Assembly (NCBI RefSeq): GCF_000208745.1
Contig: NC_030855.1
Span: forward strand, 18,554,391-18,618,390
Reading direction: 5' to 3'
Source: Theobroma cacao
Taxonomy: Eukaryota > Streptophyta > Magnoliopsida > Malvales > Malvaceae
Length of the DNA stretch: 64,000 nt
This document shows, piece after piece, positions 22,941 to 34,929 of this stretch. Below the pieces are notes generated by a model. The model made no database searches. It was not told where the DNA came from and saw only the letters and a list, made by a program, of their open reading frames with translations. How positions within the stretch are numbered: position 1 is the first letter of the stretch; each line of letters begins with the position of its first letter. A program made the position numbers and the translations under genes.

Positions 22941-25724
22941 ATTTTTTTTAAAGGCAATAGTTATGATTGTATTAAAAAAAAGGCCAAATGATGACCAGGT
23001 GGTCTCCAAGGGTGTTGTACAAAGCATCCAAGTGATGCTAGGAAGAAAGAAAAATAAACAAAAGATATTTGCCTATTAGAGAACAAAAAAACAGGGGGTT
23101 AATGGACCATAGCTAAAACAAATAATAATAAAAAAAGATATTTATGCAGAAGTCAAAACTAGCTGATAACCATGAAAAAATTTGGCTGGCGGAAGGCATC
23201 GGATTTTGCCAAGTTGTCAGCCATTTCGTTGGCACTTCTAAGTATGTGCATGATGCGTCAGTTAGTGATGTTGTGCTGCAGTGAGGCGATCCGAAACAAG
23301 ATTGGTCTCATTCTCCATCTCCATGGCACTAAGTGGGGGTTTGTGATCTTTTTGACAACGTTGGATGAGTCACATTCAATGCTTAAAGCATGGGAAAATG
23401 ACCATTTAGAGGCTGTAAGAAACTCAGCAAGGTTGGAGTCAATAACACTAACTGATTTTGAGAATAGCATTTTAATCAAGCCTTCGCTGTCCCAGAGTAT
23501 TTCATCGATCCCAACATCTCTAAGGCATCCACTTATAGCCCTATCAATCTTGTATTTGAGGTGGTTAGGAAGGGGACAAGTACAAAGAACAGCAACAGGA
23601 GGTTGTTTCGATGTTGAAGCAATGGAAGACAAACTTGGTGAGCGGAAGATATTCAAGTGAAAGGAGGTGAGGATGTCCCATTTTGCTTTAGCCCACCAGG
23701 TTATTCTCATATGGGCTATATCAAAGACTTGGTTTCCGTCCCATTGCTTGTCGTTAAAGACGAGATCATTGTGGAAGAGCCAAATAGTCTAAATGATTGC
23801 GAAGAAGTTGAGCCTCCATAATGGCATTTTGCGAAGGGGAATGAGGGAGTTATTCCAAGCTTGGAAACAGACAGAAGGGTCTTAATGGCCGACCTAGTTA
23901 AAATTCCACAAATTACACCACTTTGCCTATATTAATCAAGTTTCTTGGCATGTAAAGAGGAGATTACTAACTGTTTCAAGGTGAGAATGGCATAAATAAA
24001 AGGCAGCTAACAGAAGTAGTAAAGATCATACCCTTCTTTTAAAGTTCGGCTTTCACTATAATTTTACCCTTGGGAACCTGCTAGTAGAAGGTTTTCACTT
24101 TATGTGGAGTACCAGACCAGTTTCCAAATGTCTGAAGTAGTTCCCTAATTGTCAGTGACGATATTACAGAAAGAGATGGAAGAGTATTTATTGCTAGGGG
24201 TGCTTTTCCAAACAAGTTTATCATTGAAATTCTCACCAAGCGCACTACTGTTAATGATTGAGAGAAAGTCCTGCCATTGGTCAACCTCCCATCCCATAAG
24301 TGTTAGGCAGAGTTGGATGTTCCGTTGCCAAATATGATCAAACTAGTTTCCAAACTCTTGAACCACCCCTGTTTTGTTAGTAGAGAGGGCATAAATCCTT
24401 GGAAATAAGTTTTTGAGGGACACATTGTGAATCCATCTGTCGTTCTAAAACTCTACACAATTGTCATTACCAATGTTGATTTTGAAGCTGGAATTAATTG
24501 TCGCATGGAACATGCTGGATGAATTGAACGAGCTGACAATGTTTTTCTAGATTGTAAAGCACTTACTAGGTAGCTCTTAAAAGGGAAGAAGCTTTAACAA
24601 GCTACCTTTGGTCTTAGCATTAATAAAGGACCTCCAAAAGCTGTCCGGTTCATTGTCGTAGCACCAAACTCATTTGTTAAGTAATGCTTGATCAAGAAGT
24701 TGAAAATTGAAAATCTCGAGACCACTTAAGGATTTTAGGATTTTAGAAGGCACACCGAATCTTAATTGACAAGGTGGATCTTTCACGAGCAAGATGTATC
24801 GTTCCAAAGGAATCTTATTTGCAATTTTTCCAAATTTTCTTCAACACCTACAAGGATTTGAAACATAGACATGGAATAGATTGGTAAACTAGTGAGAACC
24901 GATTTAAGAAAGGTGATTCAACCTCTAATTAAGAGATTTCTAGCTTTCTAACTTGTAAGGTGGCTTCTAGTTTGTCAATCACCGACTGCCATGCTCTAAG
25001 AGGACTTTGTTTTGCATTTAGTGGTAGGTCAAGATAAGAAGATGGTAATGTGTTAGTTTTGTAGCAGATAATATTTGCCCATTCAGCGAGGGTGCTTTGA
25101 TCGATTCTAATGCCATATAAGAAACTTTTATGGAAGTTGATGCGCAAGTCAGAGATAATGTAAAAGCACCAGAAGATTGTTTTGACATTGACCAAGTTAT
25201 CCGGATCTAGTTAGAGGGTAAACGTAGTGCCATTAGTGTATTGGAGATGAGAAATTTTCAACTTGCTATTGCTCACTTTGAATCCTTTGATAAGCCTCAT
25301 GTCGGAAGCTTTGCTAACAAGAATGCTTAAGGCTTCCACAACCAAGTTAAGAAGAAATAGCGAAAATGAGTAGCCCTTCCTTAAGCCATGTTTCATATTA
25401 AATTGTCACGTCGGAGCTTTGTTAACAAAGACCAAAATATTTGTAGAAGAAATGCAAGCTTGGACCTAAGACCTCCATTTATTGCCAAAGCCCATTTTAA
25501 CTCTGAAATCCCACCTTAATGTAAATGCTAAGTTAAGAAAATCTTTAGATGAACATGTTGATTGTATGTTTGGAACATTCAAAACTATGTTTTAATCATG
25601 GAAAATTCTTGTTTTGATGCATTAAGATGATTTGATAAGTTTGATGTAAAAGGAATCCTATTGGACATGTTTCTAAAGTTTATTTTTGTTTACTAGAGCC
25701 TATCTATCTAAGATGTTCTTCATC

Positions 25725-25930
25725 TATCAATAGATATAATCTAGAAAGGTTTACTAAAAGCTGCCTTGAAAAACATATATGGATAGATAACCAGATCTAT
25801 CCATAGATAGCCAGATCTATCCATAGATAGCCAGATCTATTGATAGATGACCCCCATTTATCAATAGATAGCAACTAAAAAGCTTTTAAAAGGACCTTGA
25901 AACCTATCTATCGATAGATAATGTCGTTTT
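25725..25930. repeat. Cluster of CTATCGATAGAT-like palindromic words
   Basis: Some eight variants of TCTATC(G/C/A)ATAGAT lie within about 200 bp, including a locally tandem CATAGATAGCCAGATCTATC unit near 25800-25840. The words are near-palindromic. A second group lies near 27650-27770 in the same insertion. Confidence 0.7.
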
Positions 25931-27649
25931 CACAAAAATAGAACGGGTAAAAATGTATTTTCACACCCCATACTACAAATATGTCACATTTTTCAAGGGT
26001 TGGCAACCCTCAGCTGCATTTTGCAAGGTAAAACTCAATCTAAAACCCTTTCAACTCATTTTGAGCCAAAATCTTCGTTTTTTATGATTCTAAGCTTGTT
26101 TATGGGTTTTTTTTATATAATATTTCTATGCTTTATAATCTTTAAAGCTTAGATTTCTAGAACTGAAATATTTGTTTTCATTCCCAGAAATTCTGTTTAG
26201 TGATAAAGCTTAAGGACTTGGGGTTTTTCTAATCATTTAAGCTCATATAAGGTAAAAGTACTGGATTTATAGGTTTTTAGCATGGGTTTTAAGTTAAATC
26301 TAGTTTTAGTCAAAAGTGATTAAGATTTGAAAGTGCATAGAATGAATATTATGAGATTTTTATTCTAGGAAATGATTGTGATGATTGTTGTATGATAAGA
26401 ACACTTGAAAACTCCATAAAATCTCGTTGAAACAGAGTCGTTATTGGAGCTAGGAATCAAATCTCTAATCAGGTGATTGGATACACCTTTTCATGTATTT
26501 TAATATGTAAAGCTAGCATGATTTTTGTCGAAATGATTATTTATGCATGATGAAATATTGTTTCCATTGATGGTTTATAAAGAATTTAGTGTTCAAGGTT
26601 TTCCAATGGTTTTCAATGAGTATGAAATGGATTTGAAATGATTTATGATGTGAGAAGACAATGATTTTCAAATTATTTATGAATCTACTACATATGTAAT
26701 ATGTTACTATGTATTAGTTTTCAACAAGGGGGATAAGCCCTTTTTATGTTTGAATTCCATTCGATTATTCCTACTTTTCGACTAGTGTGGGTACAAGACA
26801 TTATCCATGTTAATGTCTGAATGTTATGATGCACATGCTTGACATGATGTAGCATGTAAGATAATGTTGGATGCATGAGTCTTCATCCATGATCCTATGT
26901 ATGAACATGATGATGCTATGATTGTGGATGTATGAATTTCCACTTATGAGATAATGAAAAATATGACATATATGCGTATGATGTCTATATGTTGGAGGAT
27001 GTATGATGTCCCTTCAAAGTTAAGAAATGAGATATAAGACATGAGTTGTATGTGTTAAGGAAGAATTCATGTACCCTATGGGTTAAGTATGAAAATGTGT
27101 ACATGTATGAGAATGATTTATGAAAATGTACATGTTTATGATGTAAGCTAAGGATGAGAATGATCATAAGCTTAAAAGATCTATGATGATTGTGGATGAG
27201 GCTGATGTGCCATTCATATAGCTGTGATGGATGTTCACGCGAGGTGGACTAGATAGAGTGAGGACCTAGTCCACTACTTGTTTAAGTGGGGTGGGACCAT
27301 TCATTAGTTCGTGGGTAAGGCCAATGTGCCATCCATGATAATACGCTAGAACCCAAGATAGTGAGGGTTTGTACCACTATTCGTCAGAATGGGGTGGACT
27401 CACTCACAATTAAAGATGTCAAGATAAATGGGATTAATGAGTCTAAGCTATGATTGAATGAGTATGAAAATGATCTGTTTACGATGAATGTTTATGTTAT
27501 GATGTAACATCTGATGATGATGTAATTCACACTAGATTGTGGTGATTTTTGGCTTGGTTAGATAGAACTTCAACTTAGGGAATGATCCCTTAAGATAAAA
27601 GAACATATGGAATGGTAAAGTGTAGGATTTTACCTAAAAAACAGAGTTT

Positions 27650-27770
27650 TAAAAGCTATCTATCGATACTTGGAGAACATCTATCAATAGATAGAAAACA
27701 GAAGCTTCAGGAAGCATTGTATGTCCCATTTATCGATAGATACCCTTATTTATTGATAGATGCAAGATAG
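27650..27770. repeat. Second cluster of CTATCGATAGAT-like words
   Basis: Three or four further copies (CTATCTATCGATA, CTATCAATAGATAG, TTTATCGATAGATA, TATTGATAGATG) lie about 1.8 kb from the first cluster and within the same LTR-like insertion. Confidence 0.6.
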
Positions 27771-30479
27771 AATTGGATTATTATGCATGATTAAAGACTT
27801 TTCAAAGGCAAAAAGGTTTTTAAGGGTTATGTAAACCCACCTTCCATTCAAATGCTATTTAAAAAATATTTAAATACCAGGTTTCATGAACTTTATGATT
27901 AAATGGTTTATGAATGACATGAGATTTCAAGTGCATGTTTACAAAATACTCTTCTCCTTAGTTTGTGCCTTTCCCCATATCCACTCATAAAGTCTTTGTG
28001 ACTCACGTTATTTTCCTTCACTATTTTTGTTATAGATTAGCAATAGCACTTTTAATAACAGTCAGTGTCATAGAGACATGATTTGCTCATCGTTTAATAG
28101 GTGATCTAGAAGCCACTTGCAACTTAAAGGTCGAGTCATGTTTTACAGATGAGTCGATTTTATTTATGTTTATGTTTATGGATAATGAATATGTTAATGA
28201 TGATGTAGCCAATGTTTGGCATTTTATTTATGAATGTTATGTTATATGTGCAAAGGATGGCTTGAGAGCCTATATGGACACCCGAGGGTGTTGATAAATG
28301 TTTATATAATACTGTGTATGAGATTATAGCACTCTGATTATATATGATATGTTTGCACTTACACTATTTATGTTGAGAAGTTCCATAACTGTGTAATGTT
28401 GCCTATGATTGCATGCATGTGATTTCAATGTATGTGTATGGATAGTCGAATGTATGCTTTCACACATGATTATAAATGCTTAATGAATAAATGGGATGAG
28501 GCTTGCTTGTGCCTAATGAGCTATACTTGTTTAGGTCCATGTGTCGATCATATCCCACCATAAAATGGGTTGTGACATTAATCATGACAAGATCAAGAAG
28601 GGACCAATCAACACAATCAAAGGCTTTTTCGAAGTTGATTTTAAAGAAGAAACACCCTTCTTATTTTTCTTCATGGAGTTAATAACTTCATTTGCAATTA
28701 AGACGTTACTAGAGACTTGCCATCCCTTAATGAATGTAAATTGGTTTAGGCTAATGATTTTACTAGCAACTTTTTGTAAAAGGTTGGCAAGGATTTTTGC
28801 GAGAATTTTGCAAACACTTTTGACAAGGCTTATGAGTTTATAGTCTTTGAGTAATTCTACATTGGCACACTTAGGCACAAGAGTGCAAAAAGGTGCATTA
28901 ATTTTCTCATCGATGGAATAAAAGTGGTAAAAAAACTATGGTACCTTTAAGATGTAGCCATTAACGCTTGAAGAAGTTGATATTGTAGCCATCGAGATTG
29001 AGAGCTTTATTCCCGTTGCAATCTTAGATGGTATCCTAAACTTCAACTTTTGAGAAAGGATTTTGCAACCAATTAGCGGATGCTGCAGATAATTGATGAA
29101 ATTTGCAATTGAATTCACTCAGGTTAATGATAGGGTAAGAGCCACAGTGGGACTAAAAGTTAAAAGCTATCTTTTCTTTAAGAGTGAAAAGGGAGTTAAT
29201 AGTGTTCCTACGAATAACGAGCTTTTTAATGAAGTTAGTGCACCTTTTGGTGGAGGCTGCCAAATAGAAGTACCTAGTATTGTGATCCCCTTTGAGGGAC
29301 CACTTGATGTAAGATTTTTGCTATCATGAACGTTATTTTGCTCTATAGGGATCCCATAAATTACAACAAAGTTTCAAAATAAAAGCCCTTTTAGCTTAAT
29401 CAACTACTCCCATCTATATGTCAAGATCAATAGCGTGTATTTCCTCCTCCAAGTTCTTAATTTTCTATCTGATGTCCCTTTAATTTAGCCTTTGCCAGTT
29501 TTTAATGGTAGGTTTGAGATCCCTTAATTTACACCAGATATTCAAGAATTCAAGATTATTAGCCGTAATGAAATTCCAAGCTTCCATGAACATTGGATTA
29601 AAGCTTTTGTCATCCAACTAGTAATTGAAGAGATGAAAAGGTTTTGGACCCCAATTTGTTGCATCAATAGCAATGGAGATAGGATGATGGTCTGATAATG
29701 ATTTGCGAAGACATTTTTGGATAATGTCAGGAAATTCACTAAGTAGATCTATGGTGACCAAGAATTGCTTGAGACGATTGTAAGATGGAATGTCTTGATT
29801 GCTGCACTAGGTGAATGCATTTATGGAGAAAGGTAAATTAGAAAAACCAGCATTGAAGGCAAAGATGTTGAAGTTCTTAATTACTAGGATGGAGGAAAAG
29901 TTACTTATTCTTTCACTTAAACTCATAATTGCATTATAATCTCCACCGAGGTACCATAGGACACTAAAATTTTTATGGGTAAATAATAAGTCATTCTATA
30001 GCCGAGCTCTTTTCCCCATCGTCATTAAGTCCGTAAATGTTTCCAAATCGACATACAAAACCAGATGATTGAAATTTCCCAATGAGAAGAATAAGGTTTT
30101 TAGTAGTGATGACAACATCCAGTTCAAAAAAGCTGTCATTCCGTATAGAGACAAGGCCATTGAAAGCTGTCATTCTAGATACATAGTTGGTATTGTAGAA
30201 AGTGATTGGCCTACAGTGATTCACATAGTCTAATGTCCAGAGTTGTGAGCTTAGTTTCCTACAAAAACAACATACAGGGGTTTCTTTGTAGAACTAAATT
30301 TTTTATTACTTTTTGTTTGATAGAGTTATCCAATCCCCTAATGTTCCATGTAATGACACTCATTGTAAAGTAGAATTGCCAAATGGAGCTTCCTTGTTAT
30401 TTTAGGCTGTTGACCATTGACAATCCTCCCATTCAAAAGTTTCAATTGTATCCTTGACATAATTTTGGTTGGGCTCAAA

Positions 30480-32585
30480 TTCTAGGCCAACTTCAGTACC
30501 TAATTGATAAATTTTGCACACTTCCTTCTTGATGAGGGAGTTTTGGTAGGCAACATTGGAGTCAGTAATATATTTTCCTTGAGCAAATATCTAGGCAATA
30601 GGGACAAGAATCGGACTTTTGCTATTAAAAGCTCTCTTTGTGCTAACGTTAGTTTTCGAGGCACTTACACAATTACTCACATATTTTTTAATGGTTTTAA
30701 GCTGTGTTTGAAGGGAAAAGTCGATAGATGGATCAACAATTCTGGCTGATTGGGAGATGAGAGTTAATTAATGAGTTAGGTATTTGTTGCGATTGGATTC
30801 GACGGATTGGGGCAGTTGGGTCAAAGCATTGGGGGGATAGGGGTTCAATTTTTGGGAAAAGGGGGGAATAATTAGGTTAAGATGTTTGGGCCGTAATTGG
30901 TGATGAATATGCTTGGAGAGGAATGTGAGTCTTACAGGGGCCCAATAAAAGGATGGGACTTAAGTCTTTGGGTGGGTTTATGGATAAAGGTGAGAGGGTT
31001 GGGTTTAGTAAGGATTCAAATAGAGCAGTAGGCTTTAGGCTCTTATTTAGATTTAGGCTCATATGAGGTTCAAATAAATAAGTAGTGATGGCCCATTGAG
31101 GGGAATTTTTGAGGGCGAAAGGTTATTTAAGTTCAAATGGGAGATTTGACACAACCAGATGAGTGTTATCTTTTTCGAGATGTTAAGGATCTAATTATGG
31201 GAATGGTTGTTGGCCTAAATTTAGCTCGTTGTTGTTACCTTTTTGCTCTTCCTCGTGCAATGAGCGAGCTCTTTGGCTAAGGGAAAAAGCATGGCTTGAG
31301 GTTGACTTGTAGACTGTTTTCAAGTTTTCTGTCAGATTTGCCTTGTTGGGCACATTCTCTGAGGACTCAAGGGAGGATGAATCGTGGAAAGGAAAGGGAG
31401 CAATGCTGAATGGTGGCAAACAATTGGCGTTGGTGGGGATTGAGGGAATCTCTACAAGCTCAGCAACATTACCACTTTCTTAACCGAAGATGGAGGAATG
31501 GATTTTAAAGCATTTGCCATTAGCATATGAGTATGAGTATGAGTGCTTTGCTAACTACTTCGATCGAAATAAGAACGAAGTCAAATCTTTCTCGTTTCAA
31601 TGTTGATTTATGTGATTGGATGTAATTACCTGAAGTGTTCTGCAATAGTCTAAAGAGTGAGTCATGCCAGAAGTGAAGTGGGATCTCCTCGAGTTTGACG
31701 CAGACTTAAAGGGGAAGAGAATGATGACTTGTTTCATAAAGGAAAATAGACGTAAACTAGGGGTTGAAAATTCTAGAGTGGGACCCAAGAAGATAGTTCC
31801 TCTCGTCAAGGTTGGCGAAAGTAACAAGAACAAATAGACCTTTTAAGGGGTGGACTCCAATTGGAATTCTTACAATGGTGAGACCTTTCTGAGCTACTCT
31901 GATGCTAGTTTCATTCCTTAGGAGTCCCACAGCACTCCTACATAACCATTCCATGTCTTTAGCAATAGTTGGGTTTGCATAGTGTAGGGTTTAGTGATTG
32001 AGTGTAGATGTGAGCTCATAAATTGTTTGTTTGCCTTTGTCTAGTGTAATTGTAAGTTTAGAGGCTGCGTCACGATGTGTTTTGTTAATTGGGGTATTGA
32101 AGGCTTGGTTTGTGTGGAGTGGAGGGTTTTGAGTTTTGGATTACTTTTTTGTAGGTTCTGCCATCTCAAGTGGATATGGGTGGAAGGGTTTTCTTATGGG
32201 GTGGTTACATTGGGATGCTTTGTGGGCATCGTTTTTTATCTTTTTGGTCATGGGATGCTTTTCTCACTCTGATGGTTTAACCATTGATTAGTCTTAGATG
32301 ACCGTATTTGATGGCATTGTGCATCTTGGCTAAATCTTTGTAACTTATGAATGCGAACCTGATACCTTTGACCCCTATCTGATGGTAGCTCACAAGTATG
32401 TAGATATCCATAACTTTACCAAATGAGTTGAATAACTCTTTGAGTTTGTCCTAGGTAACACTGAGGCTAAGCTTGTCCACAAAAACAGTGTGCAACAAAG
32501 AGAGCCATCTATTCCGACCCCAAGCAGACTTACCACAGTCTCAGACTCGATCTCTGGAGTGATGACGTCGCCCTGTCTTCACCAT
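30480..32585 (-). pseudogene. LINE B ORF1 (RRM and DUF4283-like nucleic-acid chaperone)
   Basis: The ATG is at 32585 and the opening is MVKTGRRHHSRDR followed by TGA. An RRM-like domain follows (about 32480-32290): FVDKLSLSVT, a TAG at 32451-32453, KLKELFNSFGKVMDIYI, then IRFAFISYKDLAKMHNAI. Next comes a DUF4283-like part with MEWLCRSAVGLLRNE (31954), then a serine/proline-rich linker. ORF1 proteins of this type bind the LINE RNA. The 3' limit is approximate, since no clear zinc knuckle or stop was placed before ORF2. Confidence 0.7.
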
Positions 32586-32813
32586 GACTTCTAAAAGAAG
32601 AATGGGAAATTGAAACAAGAGAAAAAAAGACCATCAGTTATTTATATGTGCTTGCTTAATTATCATTGCGTAAATAGTTATTAGTTTAATATACAACCCT
32701 TATGTTTTATATATTCCATTTTACTGTTTTAATTTTTGATGAAAAATTATTAAATGTTAATATTTTAAAATTTAAAATTTAATATAAAAGTAATTTGTTT
32801 ATATATAATTTTC

Positions 32814-32900
32814 GGTAAAATTTTTTTAGCCCTAAAATATAAAGTGTTTTTGAAAATAGCCCTTTAGATAATTTTAACTGTTTTTAGCCAAAAACTAAGA
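32814..32900. repeat. MULE left terminal inverted repeat
   Basis: Imperfect inverted match to 47045-47132. It contains AGCCCT, GTGTTTTTGAAAATAGCC and AACTGTTTTTAGCC, each with a counterpart in order at the other end. Confidence 0.65.
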
Positions 32901-33479
32901 TTTTGAGACAAAAATACCCTTAATGAGGCCTCTTCATTGACACGCACTCTCATTCATGTGCATATTGGGGAAAACAAATCTACAAAGAATTTGTTCCTTT
33001 TAATTTTATGCAAAACACCCTTTTTTTTTTCGAGAAGCTTGTGCAAAACAAAATCTTGTTGCAAAATATAGTTTTTCTAATATCTTGGACATCGCCGTAA
33101 ACAAAAACGTCGTGCATATTACATGGCAGGTCTATTGAACTATCTTTTGACTGAAGGTCAGGATAGGAAAGTGTTTGACTAAGTTTACAATTATTACACA
33201 GTAAGTCAGTGAGTGAATGTCAATTTTTTTATGGGTTTACTGATTTTAATGCCACATTGGTTGAGAATGTGGTTTAGTGTTTTGTTGTTAAATGTGCATT
33301 ACTGTATTCCATTGAAAATGTGTTTTAGATAGTATGAGAAGGTTGATATTAAACTAAGCAACAAATCAATCGTGATGAATCCAAAGTTTCGAGAATTATG
33401 TGAAACCAAAAATCCCTGATACGGTGGTGAATTGAAAGCAGAAAGATGTGAATCTAAAGGATGAACTAGTCATGCTATA

Positions 33480-33753
33480 GCAGGCCATATGTGACACGAC
33501 AGAGTTTAGAGTTTGTAAAATGCCTGTGTGAGGATGTGACACACCGTGGTGTGAATATGTGACATGCCATGGTGAGCATATGTGACATGGTAGGGTTTAG
33601 AGTTTATGACATGCCATGGTGGGATTGTGTGACATAGCATGATGAGAATCTGTGACACGACATGTTGAAATCGTGTAAGACGACAAGGCGAGAATCTGTG
33701 ACATGATAGGGTTTAGAGTTTGTGACACGCCATGGTGGGAATGTGTGAAATAG
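33480..33753. repeat. Minisatellite, about 25-bp unit
   Basis: About ten variants of GTGACATGCCATGGTGAGAAT in tandem, with an inserted word GGTTTAGAGTTTGTGACA recurring every three to four units, so there is a higher-order repeat. It ends at the start of the Gypsy LTR at 33754. Confidence 0.75.
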
Positions 33754-34321
33754 TGTCATGAGCCAACCTTGTATAAGACCATGATAGGGTAGAGTTGTAT
33801 ATGAGATTGAGTCTTTTGTACTTATAAGGGAAATGTCCTTATTTCAAACAATGTAATGACTCGTGGTGACACCTCCAAAAATACTTGTTAAGTTTTTAGA
33901 GGGAAAGACCTTTTAGGAAAAGAATGTCCTCATTTTAAGCGTTGTAATGGCTACTGGTAGAATACTTGTAAAATCTTTTAATGGGGTGAGCAGTCGACGG
34001 ATTGTTGGGCTGCTTCACTAGTAAAGGTATGTTTGTAGTGAATCATCTAGGGTTACCCCTATGGCTCGACGATGGCGTGTCTTGGTCCCTTTGTAATTAA
34101 TTTCATATTAATAAAATATTTTTCTTTTTTATGACTTAATGGTTGCATATATGGCATTCGATATGCCTTTTGATTTTGATGCGGGTTCTCTTAGTTTGAT
34201 TTATTGTTATTATTAATGTTAGATCAGATATAATCGAGTATTGGTTAACTTGCATGGAAGCGTCCACTCAAGTGCCGCACGGACTATCGCAAACTTAGGC
34301 GAATGAGCATAGTTCGTGATA
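33754..34321 (+). repeat. Gypsy 5' LTR, plus orientation
   Basis: This is the inverted counterpart of 38073-38650. The start TGTCATGAG is set where similarity between the two copies begins; the end is placed by the primer site at 34324. No matching 3' LTR is present downstream. Confidence 0.75.
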
Positions 34322-34323
34322 GT

Positions 34324-34335
34324 TGGTATCAAAGC
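34324..34335 (+). other. Gypsy primer binding site, plus orientation
   Basis: TGGTATCAAAGC, one base off TGGTATCAGAGC, the initiator-methionine tRNA primer site used by plant Gypsy elements, immediately after the LTR. Confidence 0.8.
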
Positions 34336-34367
34336 ACGAGCGAGACGTGTTGATCAAAAGTGTAAAA

Positions 34368-34905
34368 ATGGTGACCGCGGGTAGTGCACCAGAGGACCAT
34401 CAGAGGATTGATAAGCTAGAGGTCGCGGTGGTCATAGTAAAAGCTCAGATGGTTTCACGTGAACGAATAGATGAAATTAAGACAGTTTAGTGGGAACTGT
34501 CTGAGATGATTAATACCCTCAGTGATGAGACCAGGAATGCATTGAGCACTCTCTAAGGCAAGATTGGAAAATTGAAAGCTTAGATAAATCATTTAGTTAT
34601 TGCTGCAGGTAATGCCAGTGCAAATTCAAGAGATCGAGGTAAAGAGGCCAAAGTGTTGGAACCCATACTATACAAAGGGGTTTGAGATGCTAAGGAGTTG
34701 AAGAATTTTCTTTTTGAAACGGAACAATATTTTCAAACTCTACGAACGGAGTCGAAAGAGGACAAAGTGGTGATGGCTTCAATGTATCTTGTTGGGGATG
34801 TAAAGTTGTGGTGGCGTTCCAAATTCATCAATGGTGAGTGTCGTATCAACACTTAGGCAGACCTAAAGCAGGAATTGAGGAACCAGCTACTTTGTGCGAA
34901 TATAT
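34368..34905 (+). pseudogene. Gypsy gag fragment, plus orientation
   Basis: Starts at ATG 34368. It is a near copy of the minus-strand gag at 38026-37556, with stops at 34554-34556 and 34581-34583 where the other copy has CAA and CAG (glutamine). It ends abruptly at about 34905; the next 24 bp (34906-34929) are the same gag sequence in reverse orientation, after which the RNase H of the opposite element begins. It cannot encode a product. Confidence 0.82.
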
Positions 34906-34929
34906 CACTCACCATCGATGAATTTGGAA

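Larger units (their letters stand above)
25504..28577. mobile_element. LTR-like insertion (probable solo LTR) in LINE B ORF2
   Basis: The LINE RT frame is continuous up to about 28582 and again from about 25501, so 25504-28577 is an insertion. It begins TGAAATCCC and ends TTGTGACA; TG...CA ends with a ...GTGACA terminus are typical of Gypsy LTRs. Flanks TTAAC (25497-25501) and TTAAT (28578-28582) could be a decayed 5-bp target duplication. No coding frame, primer site or second LTR is visible within 3,074 bp, so a solo LTR is my best reading; a non-autonomous element is the alternative. Orientation is not settled. Confidence 0.6.
23159..30363 (-). pseudogene. LINE B ORF2 (endonuclease-RT-RNase H), interrupted
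   Basis: It starts at ATG 30363 with MSVITWNIRGLDN, the usual L1 endonuclease opening; the next motif FL.ETKL has a TAG at 30259-30261. Endonuclease remnants run to about 29300. RT remnants include KLISLVKSVCKILAKILANLL (28840) up to the LDLV motif near 28590. The frame then jumps over the insertion and resumes with KMGFGNKWR at about 25500, KHGLRKGYSFSLFLLNLV, and a catalytic-site relic LQYTNGTTF near 25225 where FADD is expected. RNase H lies at 23710-23159, ending DNLAKSDAFRQ. Many stops; no activity is possible. Confidence 0.85.
22931..32647 (-). mobile_element. LINE B: near full-length L1-type retrotransposon
   Basis: Minus-strand element with ORF1 starting at 32585, ORF2 starting at 30363, a 3' UTR, and an A-rich end next to 22941. 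TTATTTATAT occurs at both borders (22931-22940 and 32638-32647), a plausible but AT-rich target duplication. Removing the 3.07-kb insertion at 25504-28577 leaves about 6.6 kb, a normal full length for plant L1 elements. Stops and frame changes make it inactive. Confidence 0.85.

Noticed and set aside
25725..25930. CRISPR-like spaced repeats
   Set aside because: The repeated words are short, irregularly spaced and palindromic, in a plant retroelement context; no cas genes.
26985..27167. Minus-strand 60-residue frame in the LTR-like insertion
   Set aside because: No family feature; expected by chance in a long noncoding segment.
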